Shown here: positions 55,656 through 64,000 of the stretch, piece by piece
How the letters are laid out: the number at the start of each line of letters is the position of its first letter
Numbering within the stretch: the first letter of the stretch is position 1
Assembly: GCF_905171765.1 (NCBI RefSeq)
Contig: NC_053392.1
Location: forward strand, 343,883,010 to 343,947,009
DNA: 64,000 nt
Direction: 5' to 3'
Origin: Bufo bufo
Lineage: Eukaryota > Chordata > Amphibia > Anura > Bufonidae
Notes under the pieces: model-generated
The model's input: the letters and a program-made list of their open reading frames with translations, nothing else
The model's database searches: none
Told to the model about the DNA's origin: nothing
Program-made: the position numbers and the translations under genes

Positions 55656-56025
55656 TATATTATAGTAATACAGAGGGGGCACTATATATTGTAATAATAC
55701 AGAGGGGGCCATTATATATTATAATAATGCAGAGGGGCCATTATATATCATACGGTAATAATACAGAGGGGGCCATTATATATTATATATTATAATAATA
55801 CATAGGGGCCATTATATATCATAATAATACAGAGGGGGCCATTATATATTATAATAATGCAGAGGGGGCCATTATATATTATAGTAATACAGTGGGGCCA
55901 TTATATATTGTAATAATACAGAGGGGCCATTATATATTATAATAATACAGAGGCCACCATTATATATTATAATATTACAGAGGGACATTATATATTATAA
56001 TTATATACAGGGGCCATTATTAATG

Positions 56026-56225
56026 CCCCCTCTGTATAATTATAATATACAGTATAATGGCCCCTGTGTATAATTATAATATATAATGTGGCCCCTCTGT
56101 ATAATATATAATGTAGCCCCTTTGTATAATATATAATATGCCCCCTCTGTATAATATATAATGTGGCCTCTAAGTATAATATATAATGTGGCCGCTCTGT
56201 ATAATATATAATATAACTGCCTCCT
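56026..56225. repeat. Inverted continuation of the AT-rich array
   Basis: Units now read in the opposite orientation (GGCCCCTCTGTATAATATAT), head to head with the array at 53400-56025. The turning point is near 56020-56030. Confidence 0.85.
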
Positions 56226-56639
56226 TTGTATGTTTATTCTTCTATTCATACTGATAATGCCCCCCCCCCCCACCCCCATAGTGCCCCCAGTATGGCCGGC
56301 CTTAGGATAGTTACACACACAAAAAAAAAATACTCACCTCTCTTCCTCACTCCATCACCGCTTGTGGCGTCCCGGCGCAGGTGATCAGGAACACATCACC
56401 ATGCCCTCCTGCACTGCGTCATCATGTCATCTCGCGAGACCCGACGCAGGAGGTTACGGTGAGGTAATTGCGATCTCCTGCGCCATTCTACTGCCTCATA
56501 GGCTTCAGGCCTGGCCTGAAGCCTATGAGACAGAACGGGGGAACGCGAGCCATAGGCTCCCGTGGCCCTACTTGAAATCTGGCACCCCCTGCAATTTGGG
56601 GCCCGGGGCAACCTTTCACGCTACGCCACTGGGTAGAAT

Positions 56640-57891
56640 GGATGGTGCTGTTGCAAGCAATAGAATATTTTATTGAAAAAAATACCACACGGTTATTTAT
56701 TCACTGCACTATTATCTACAAGGTTCTGGTGAAATCCTGTGAGAAGGAGCAGCAGTTCCATTCTACAGTATATCCACCTGTCAGGCTCTCAGCAGAGTTG
56801 TGTCTGTGCCACTTTTTCTGATGAGCATAATATTCTCCTCTGTTATATATTGACATTCTGCACATTAGAGCGCCTCTTGCCATCCTCTTCTTATACCATA
56901 TACCGTTTATACCATCTTGTAAATCTACCCCATTATGTGGGGACCAATCCCTCTTTTGGTTTTTGAACTCCAGTAAATGAGAACGGTTCCAACACAGGTT
57001 ATAGCTTAAAGAAGAAACTTATGCAGCTATAATGTATTCAATTATAGCAGTAGTAGTATCACTACAATAGTCCATTGTATGGGATTTGACAGTATTATGC
57101 AGTATTCTGCCCAAATATTATCCCTCTAAATATTACACCACAGCTGTGCCATACAGAGTTCAAATAATGGCATAATTGTATTTGCCTCTACTAGAAATGT
57201 TCCTTAGGGCATTATGGTAGTCCCTTGATGGTGATGGGCATTTGCCACAGTTGACTTGCTCCTGGGTGCAGGAACTATACTGAGAATACATCTATATCTC
57301 AAATGGGTTCTCCAAGAATACTGATTATTTTTAGCAAGTGCCGCCCGCAGCCTTCCTCCGTAAATGGAAGATTCATACTAATCTGCTACCGACTGCCCTG
57401 TTCCTTTGCAATGCCTCCAAGGCCTTTAATGCCTTTACTGTATAAAACTCATATCAAGAATACAAATATTTTGCAACAGTTCTGCAACTGTTTCCGTGTT
57501 CAACCACATGTCGCTAGAGCGTTCATAGACTTGTCAACTACTGTGTAATTACCAGAGAGACAATGCAGGCAGGTACAACAATGTCCTCAAGGGTAATCTT
57601 TTTTCACCAAGTGACAATAATAATAATAATTAATGAAGTTAAAAAAAGCACTAGATAAGAATAAATCATCTGGGAGGGTGGTTATTAGTAGCACATGCAG
57701 TGTTACACTTTGATTGCATAAGTTTTAATTGAGATTGTGCAACTAATAGAAACATATTTATAAGTGCTATAATAATAGCTATTGTAGGAAACATGGTGAC
57801 ACTTGCAAGCGATTAGCTAATATTGCTGTGCCATGTAGTTACCTATGCCAGGTTCAACAAAACATTCTGTGATATTCTCTGCCAATCATGA
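56640..57891. other. No feature recognised
   Basis: Unique-looking sequence. Short frames only. A TAA/AAT-rich run lies near 57615-57640. Confidence 0.5.
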
Positions 57892-57893
57892 TA

Positions 57894-58549
57894 CAGCGAG
57901 GAACAGAAGTATTTGAACACCCCACTTAGAGATCAAGGAGGGGTCCGAAATTCACATTGTAGGTACATTCCCACTCTGAGAGACAGAATAAAAAATAAAT
58001 AAATTAGGAAATCACATTGTATGATTTTTAAAGAATGTATTTGTCTTGCACTGCTGAACACAAGTATTTGAACTCCTGAGAAACAGCAATAATTCTGGAT
58101 AACTAAGGAGTGGTTCGGTAAGAAGCATATCAAGGTTCTGGAGTGGCCTAGCCAGTCTCCAGACCTAAATCCAATAGAACATCTTTGGAGGGAGCTGAGC
58201 TCAGCGACAGCCCCGAAACCTGAGAGATCTAGAGGAGATATGTGTGGAGGAGTGGGCCAAAATCTCTGTTGCAGTGTGTGCAAACCTGGCCAAGAACTAC
58301 AGGAAACGTTTGACCTCTGTAATTACAAACAAAGGCTTCTGTACCAAATATTAACACAGATTTTCTCAGGTGTTCAAATAAATAAATACATTCCTTAAAA
58401 ATCAGACAATGTGATTTCTGGATTTTTTTTATTTATTCTGACACTCAGAGTGGGAATGCACCTACAATGTGAATTTCAGACCCCTCAATGATTTCTAAGT
58501 GGGAGAATTGTTAAATCGCAGGGTGTTCAAATACTTCTGTTAATCAGTG
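57894..58549 (+). mobile_element. Tc1-like element, internally deleted
   Basis: Long inverted repeats of about 200 bp (blocks CAGAAGTATTTGAACACCC, AAATTCACATTGTAGGT, ATTCCCACTCTGAG and complements), flanked by TA at 57892-57893 and 58550-58551. Between them only the end of a transposase remains: GGCCTAGCCAGTCTCCAGAC onward (about 58144-58230) reads as the WPxQSPDLNPIEHLW block with the third catalytic acidic residue. Confidence 0.92.
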
Positions 58550-58551
58550 TA

Positions 58552-59062
58552 TGGCAGTAGTACCAATAATAACAAACAATATCAAAATACCAGAAATTCA
58601 ATATGTGTGTCACTAAACCATAGTATACCAAAATTATTACTCCACACATATAATATAAGTTCATTCTTTATTATTAAAAAGAGAAAAAGTCAATACATAT
58701 TATAATCAAATACATACAGTGGTAGCAGTGCAGGACAATGCTGCGACAAGTAAAAAATCCACCCTGCCCACAAAACTCCTATAGTTGGCTGGTATACCAT
58801 CAAAGTTACATAGAGTGTGCACCAGGATCTGAATCTAATTACTGTGTAATACACATGTAAATTACATACCTCACACATCTCATGTACTCGACTTATGCTA
58901 AAACATAAAAACTGCTCCTGTGCTACCAGTGCGGCTCTCATTACCTATTACATGGAGTCTCCAACAGGATATACTCTCAAGTACAAAGAAAAAAACCTTG
59001 CAATGTGTAGCAATCACACCAATGTCCTGAATAGCAGGATCATTGGTGGTGCGGAATGAGCA
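58552..59062. other. No feature recognised
   Basis: AT-rich, no gene or clear repeat. Confidence 0.4.
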
Positions 59063-59065
59063 TAA

Positions 59066-59532
59066 GGGCTCATACACACGACCGTATGGCTTTTTTAGTG
59101 TTTTGCGGTCTGTTTTTTACGGATCCGTTGTTCCGTTTTTTGTTTCCGTTGTGTTTCCGTTTCCTTTCCGTTTTTCCGTTCCGTTTTTACATACGCCATG
59201 TACAGTATACAGTAATTACATAGAAAAAATTGGGCTGGGCATAACATTTTCAATAGATGGTTCAGCAAAAACGGAACGGATACGGAAAACACACGGATGC
59301 ATTTCCGTATGTGTTCCATTGACTCGAATGGAGCCAAGCACCATGATTTGCGGACAAGAATAGGACATGTTCTATCTTTTCACGGTACGGAAATACTGAA
59401 ACGGAATGCACACGGAGACACTTCATTTTTTTGCTGAACCATTGAAATGAATGGTTCAGTATATGTACCGCATACTGAACTCAAAAAACGGCCAGTATAC
59501 TGAACGCAAAATACTGTCGTGTGCATGAGCCC
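59066..59532. mobile_element. PIF/Harbinger-like foldback MITE (ACGGAA family), TAA duplication
   Basis: 467 bp, ends GGGCTCATACACACGACC and complement of GGGCTCATGCACACGAC, flanked by TAA at 59063-59065 and 59533-59535. The interior is close to 42687-43169. Confidence 0.92.
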
Positions 59533-59535
59533 TAA

Positions 59536-60119
59536 GGAAAAAAAATACTAATCAGGAGCCAAGGGGGAGAGAGGATGAACTTGTATTATATGTGTGGAAG
59601 AGTACCAACAATGTTTAGAGATGGCAGATATTATAGGATATGCTGTTGGCCAAATTTCTATTCCTGATATGCAAAACATTTTGCAAATGTACAAGCAATA
59701 TTGATGAAACCTAAGGCACAAATCACACTGGCAGCTTTGTTTTCGGTATTGTTGGTGACAGATGTCTGTATGAGAATTCCCCGCATGCGAGTTCCCAGAT
59801 AGAAATTTGTTAGAATGAAATACTGTATCTGACTGAGATGAATCTGAAAGGCAATGAGATGGCTGTAAATATTTACAACACAAGTACAAAAGAATTAGGT
59901 TTTTGGAAATACTGTACATATGTTTTCCCAATAACTCAGATATGTATCACTTGGTAAAATGTATGCAGCATGTTAAACTTTTTTTCCATAAATTAGTTGG
60001 ACGTGTGATTATATGCAACTATATCAGGAGAAGTGACATCTTCACGTGCATGCAGCTTGTAGTTTAGCTTTCGTTTTCCACAGGCTATCCGTAAATGTTT
60101 AGAAACCCCCTCAGCCGCC
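59536..60119. other. No feature recognised
   Basis: Minus-strand frame of 127 residues (59931-59548) matches no known family and has no supporting features. Confidence 0.4.
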
Positions 60120-60122
60120 TAA

Positions 60123-60592
60123 AATCCTAGTTCACACGAACGTATGGCTTTTAAAGTTTTTTGCAGTCCGTTTTTCACGGATCCGTTGTTCCGTTTTTGA
60201 GTTCCGTTGTGTTTCCGTTCTGTTTTTCCGTTCCGTTTTTCAGTATGGCCTATACAGTATACAGTAATTACATAGAAAAAATTGGGCAGGGCATAACATT
60301 TTCAATAGATGGTTCCGCAAAAACGGAACGGATACGGAAGACAAACGGATGCATTTCCGTATGTGTTCTGTTTTTTTTACGGACCCATTGACTTAAATGG
60401 AGCCACGGAACGTGATTTGCGGGCAATAATAGGACATGTTCTATCTTTCAACGGAACGGAAAAACGGAAACGGAATGCTTACGGAACATATTCCATTTTT
60501 AATGGGGAACCATTGAAATTAATGGTTCCGTATACGGAGCACAAAAAAACCGCCTGTACACTCGCAAAAAAAACGATCGTGTAAACTAGGCC
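60123..60592. mobile_element. PIF/Harbinger-like foldback MITE (ACGGAA family), TAA duplication
   Basis: 470 bp, ends AATCCTAGTTCACACGAAC and complement of GGCCTAGTTTACACGATCG, flanked by TAA at 60120-60122 and 60593-60595. Same family as 42687-43169 and 59066-59532. Confidence 0.9.
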
Positions 60593-60651
60593 TAATATAA
60601 AGCAGTAAATAGGAAAGATAAGGCAGGGAGATTCCACTGCAGCTACTTACT

Positions 60652-61120
60652 TGGTGTCATTTATTAAACAGAATTATGCTTAAATTAGGCGTATTTCTGG
60701 CGCACATTGCCGAGAAAAGGTCCTTTGCGCTGCACTCTGTGACTTCTCTCTGCTCATGCTAGTTCTAAAAAAGTGGGCGAGGTGTGGGCAGGGAAGGGAA
60801 CGGGATGGCAAGCCCGTCTCGTTTATCCTTTTCTAAGCCTGTTTCAGGTGTAAAAATGGTCTGAATGTAAGACAGCTAAGAAGCTGTCTTACATTTAGAA
60901 GCAGAAGTGGATCCGCCAAAGTTATATAAAGGCCGGTGTTTCTTCATAACTGCGGCAGATCCACTGACAGTGTAGGGCTTTATGTCTTAATAAAGCCCTA
61001 ATGTCTTAATAAAGCCCTACACTGGCAGTGGATCTGCCGCAGTTATGAAGAAACACCGGCCTTTATATAACTTCTGCCAGTCTTACGGCGTCTAAAACGC
61101 CAGTCTTAATAAATGTGCTC
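60652..61120. mobile_element. Foldback MITE with long inner hairpin
   Basis: Outer ends TCATTTATTAA and TTAATAAATGTGC are weakly inverted. Inner arms 60921-60990 and 60998-61071 (GTTATATAAAGGCCGGTGTT and complement) are almost perfect, with a short duplicated TGTCTTAATAAAGCCCTA at the centre. Confidence 0.75.
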
Positions 61121-61306
61121 CATAATTTCGTTTTCATATTGCACATTCCCCTGGCTAGGCACGAACCATAGAGGACCCACCTAGATAATTACCACCAACT
61201 AGTTGCACTATAAGGTTTTAGCCTGTGTTATTGTACTGACTGAAAATCTAAGAACATCCATGGAATCACAAAATGTGCCAGTCTTCCACTTCAGAAAGCA
61301 TCTTAA

Positions 61307-61480
61307 AGAGGACCTGTAACCCCTTCTGACATGTCTGTTTCAGCAGCCCCAGAATTGTTATTACAGGGAGGAGTGCCTCTATTCTTATGACTCTATATTG
61401 TGCCAATTCTTTATTATCTCTGCTAGAAGTTATGAATGAATTGCTAGCAGTTTTCAATGATGGTCCAGCTGGGTGTTACC
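61307..61480. mobile_element. Left part of a T2-type MITE, cut by a hAT insertion
   Basis: Starts AGAGGACCTGTAACCCC right after TTAA (61303-61306). No matching right end before the hAT terminus at 61481, so the rest should lie beyond the hAT, outside the window. Confidence 0.65.
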
Positions 61481-64000
61481 CAGTGCTTTAAGTGGGCCAA
61501 AAGAGGTGCCGGTACTCTATTAGGCGCCGGTGCTCCCCCCCCCAATACTGAGCATGAAAATACCCTTAGAAAGTACCCTGAAAAAGAGCTACTGTAGAAA
61601 GAGCTACTGAACATAAATAAAATGTGCAAAAGGGTATTGAACAAAATGTTGTACAAAATGTACATAAAATAATTTATAAAAATTATAATAACATACTAAC
61701 CATAGAACAGTAAACAGTAAACAGTAAAACATAAACCTGAGTCTTGAAGATGAAGGTTAATTTCTTTACCCCTGAAAAATATACAAAAGCAGATTCAATA
61801 CAATCACAGTACATCAAATGAAAAATGAAAAATATTGTACAAATCATTTTACCTAGAAAAGGCTCCAGCACGTTTTGGGCTCCACTTTCCTTGCACTTTT
61901 GGCTTCGCAGTTTGTGAAGGCTGCACTTCTCCTCCCTTTTGCCAGCCATGTCTGCACATATGTTTGTGCATTAAACTGATCCAAGGGTGGTCCGTTGCAT
62001 TTCAGGAAGATCAGATTTGAAAGCCTTTTGATGTCGAGAGAGTTTCTTTTATCTGTCAAAGTATCATTCATTGAGCTGAAAGCTCGCTCGCATTCACTTG
62101 TTGATACTGCAATGGTGTGGACAGCTTTAAGAAGAGGCTTCAGGTCTTCTGGTGTCTTGGAAGCTTTAAGGTCTTTATACTCCCTAAATCCTTGGACACT
62201 TTTCCTCTCCCCAACTCTGAATCTCTGACATAAACGTCTGACCGCTGCATCACCATATTGAATCTCAAGAGATGCAGGCCAGGAGTCAGACTGGAGGACC
62301 TTGATGTCTGAGAGGAGGTGACTGTCTGTCTTTTCAGATGAGGTTCTACTGACATGTGAGGAAGTTGTTGGAGTCATCCTGCACTTAACATTTTCAGCCA
62401 GGCTACGGAAAAATTGCCCAGGGTTGATTTTTATAACCCTCTCATTTTCATGCAGGCATACATTTCTGAAGATTTTCTTATTTTCAGCCTCAATGGCAAT
62501 TTGTGTGTAGGGACCAGGTGTGGATACCATTGACTCAAACACCCGGATCTGTCGGTCCAGCTGCCTGTCGGCTTGATCCAAAGTCATGTCACGTCTCTGG
62601 AGCATTCTTGAGAGGTCACTGAGTTCTGTGAGAGCGTCATACATGATGCCAAGATTGACCACAAAAGAAACAGTAGTGAGAACATCATTGAGTCCTTTGT
62701 ATTTTGCTCTCTCTCTTGAGTCCCTGCTGGTATCAGCAGCAGCACTTGTAAAGTGTACCTGCAAAGCTGGGTAGTTCTCCCATACTGCTTTCACCGTTCT
62801 CTCACTTGAAGCAACCCAACGCACTGATAAAACACGGCCTATCACAAGGAGACGCTGTCCAACACTGTGAGCACTCTCTGTTAACTCCCTTTGGTTTTTT
62901 GGGGATGCATGGTAGAGGGAGTAAAGCTGATCTAAAAATATTTTAAAGTGGTTGATTCCTCCAACCTCCTTCAAAACATCACAAACTGCCAGTTCCAGTC
63001 TGTGATTGGAACAATGCCAGACAAACAGGTAAGGGAATTTGGAACAAAGCTGCGCAGCAACTCCTGCTTTCCTCCCAAGCATCACTGAGGCTCCATCACA
63101 AGCAAATGCCAACAAATGTTCCTGTAGGTAGTGAGGGTCAAAGCCATTATTATGAAGACATTCTAACAGTGCTTCAGTGATGTCATTTGCTGTGGTCCCC
63201 TGCAGCTCAATAAGTTCAAAAAATACTGTGTCTGGCTGTTCATCGGAAATAGCTGATCGCAGGCACACGACAAGGACAGACTTTCCACTTATTGTAGTCG
63301 ATTCATCAATGAGCACACACAGTTTTCTTTCATTCATCACTATGTCATTGACTACCTTCTTTTTCATTTCAGCTGCAATGTGATCCAGTATATTTGCACA
63401 CGAGTTATTAGAGTGTAAAACTCTGCCCATCTTGACACCATTTAAGACTTGCAACTGGACATCTATTGGCATGTCTGTAAAGGGACGCCCATGCTTGCCA
63501 ATCTTATAAGCTGTTCTAAACACATTGCAAGTTGAGGCGTATTCAGCCTTTCTCATATCTTCAATGTGTTTTTGCATTGTATTTTGTGTTGCCTTCTCTT
63601 TTATTTCAACTGCTTTCTTGTGATAAATTGAGTCTCTGTGCTCTTTAATTTTCTTTCGTAGTGAGCTTTGTTGTGCAGCCTTGTCCCTTCCATAAGACGA
63701 GATTAAGCACCCACTCCACTCCTGCGACACTCTCTGCCCTTGCTGCATGTCTACACGAGCACAAACTTGACTACACACACTACAGCCCAACTTTCGATTT
63801 TTGCTTAGCAGCCACTTGTAATTTGTGGAGAAATACTGTACTTGTGCTTGGGACCAACATTCTGGCCACTCATGCTCGGCAATGCGGCTGTTGTCATCGG
63901 TAGAAGTGATGTCACTCTCGTCCTCTACGTCACTTGTGAGAACCTGATCGACCGCGGCACAAGTGCTGCTTTCATTAGCTTGTGTCTGACTCTGACCTGC
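61481..64000 (-). mobile_element. hAT element, 3' part, extending beyond the window
   Basis: The terminus CAGTGCTTTAAGTGGGCC is typical of hAT ends. The 8 bp outside are GTGTTACC. Contains a full-looking transposase frame on the minus strand, cut by the window edge. The other terminus is not in view. Confidence 0.85.
61853..64000 (-). CDS. hAT transposase, N terminus beyond the window
   Basis: Open without a stop from 64000 to the stop at 61853, 715 residues in view; the first ATG lies outside or the in-view start is not obvious. The N-terminal part has acidic sequence, then a zinc-finger-like region (EWPECW, YKWL, then GCSVCSQVC with paired Cys) as in hAT transposases of the ZMYM/KIAA1586-like group. 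The catalytic core shows CVLIDESTTISG (first Asp), FACDGASVMLG (second Asp) with VWHCSNHRLELAV after it, and the C-terminal dimerisation block STSECERAFSSMNDTLTDKR, which includes the region of the third acidic residue. It would excise and insert the element by DDE chemistry in the nucleus. The frame is intact, unlike the hAT gene at 36808-39540. It could be an active transposase or a domesticated one; the nearby terminus favours the first. Confidence 0.9.
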   Translation of the reverse strand, partial: AGQSQTQANESSTCAAVDQVLTSDVEDESDITSTDDNSRIAEHEWPECWSQAQVQYFSTNYKWLLSKNRKLGCSVCSQVCARVDMQQGQRVSQEWSGCLISSYGRDKAAQQSSLRKKIKEHRDSIYHKKAVEIKEKATQNTMQKHIEDMRKAEYASTCNVFRTAYKIGKHGRPFTDMPIDVQLQVLNGVKMGRVLHSNNSCANILDHIAAEMKKKVVNDIVMNERKLCVLIDESTTISGKSVLVVCLRSAISDEQPDTVFFELIELQGTTANDITEALLECLHNNGFDPHYLQEHLLAFACDGASVMLGRKAGVAAQLCSKFPYLFVWHCSNHRLELAVCDVLKEVGGINHFKIFLDQLYSLYHASPKNQRELTESAHSVGQRLLVIGRVLSVRWVASSERTVKAVWENYPALQVHFTSAAADTSRDSRERAKYKGLNDVLTTVSFVVNLGIMYDALTELSDLSRMLQRRDMTLDQADRQLDRQIRVFESMVSTPGPYTQIAIEAENKKIFRNVCLHENERVIKINPGQFFRSLAENVKCRMTPTTSSHVSRTSSEKTDSHLLSDIKVLQSDSWPASLEIQYGDAAVRRLCQRFRVGERKSVQGFREYKDLKASKTPEDLKPLLKAVHTIAVSTSECERAFSSMNDTLTDKRNSLDIKRLSNLIFLKCNGPPLDQFNAQTYVQTWLAKGRRSAAFTNCEAKSARKVEPKTCWSLF

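Larger units (their letters stand above)
53400..56025. repeat. AT-rich array, unit about 30 bp
   Basis: Units GGGGCCATTATATATTATAA plus TAATACAGAG, variable in length. Interrupted by the solo LTR (53686-53972) and the Tc1-like element (54132-55655). Confidence 0.92.
52185..56631. mobile_element. 4.4-kb non-autonomous hAT element with three internal insertions
   Basis: Inverted ends CAGTGGCGTAGTGTGGG and complement of CAGTGGCGTAGCGTGAAAGG, flanked by exact 8-bp GGTAGAAT at 52177-52184 and 56632-56639. It contains a TWA MITE, a long AT-rich array, and within the array a solo LTR and a Tc1-like element. Poly-C runs occur near both ends (about 52235 and 56258). No hAT transposase frame was seen. 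Confidence 0.95.

Overview
The window reads as a gene-poor, repeat-saturated stretch of a large vertebrate genome, most likely an anuran amphibian. I base this on the mix of elements: hAT elements with TAGxGATGxxC ends, TTAA-flanked T2/Kolobok-type MITEs, many foldback MITEs with TWA target duplications, Ngaro-like tyrosine-recombinase retroelements, a chromodomain Ty3/Gypsy element and several Tc1-like elements. The species cannot be named from sequence alone. I recognise no host gene, tRNA or rRNA. Every credible protein-coding segment belongs to a transposable element.

Layout. 1-6592: a 93-bp minisatellite with a 931-bp higher-order period, joined to the 3' end of a hAT element. 6593-9087: mostly featureless AT-rich DNA ending in a (TA)n tract. 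9088-20343: two Ngaro-type elements head to tail in that (TA)n tract. The first is non-autonomous and full of GC-rich minisatellites; the second carries intact gag/RT/RNase H and tyrosine-recombinase frames on the minus strand. 20344-24736: MITEs and a short minisatellite. 24737-40183: a 15-kb hAT composite with two different tandem arrays that both have a 91-bp period. It is broken by a Tc1-like element, a TTAA-flanked foldback element and a 5.3-kb chromodomain Ty3/Gypsy element whose LTRs are almost identical.

40184-61480: a dense field of non-autonomous elements, many with exact target-site duplications. Among them are a 1.2-kb hAT carrying a 42-bp array, a 4.4-kb hAT carrying an AT-rich array with a solo LTR and a Tc1-like copy inside it, and about ten TWA-flanked foldback MITEs. 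61481-64000: the 3' part of another hAT element whose transposase frame is open from its stop codon to the window edge.

Nothing here works as a pathway of neighbouring genes. The biology is layered insertion. Target duplications, empty sites and array phase allow the order of insertion to be reconstructed in several places. The potentially active proteins are the Ngaro RT and recombinase pair and the hAT transposase at the right edge. The Ty3/Gypsy copy looks recent but has one frameshift and an in-frame UAG between gag and pol.
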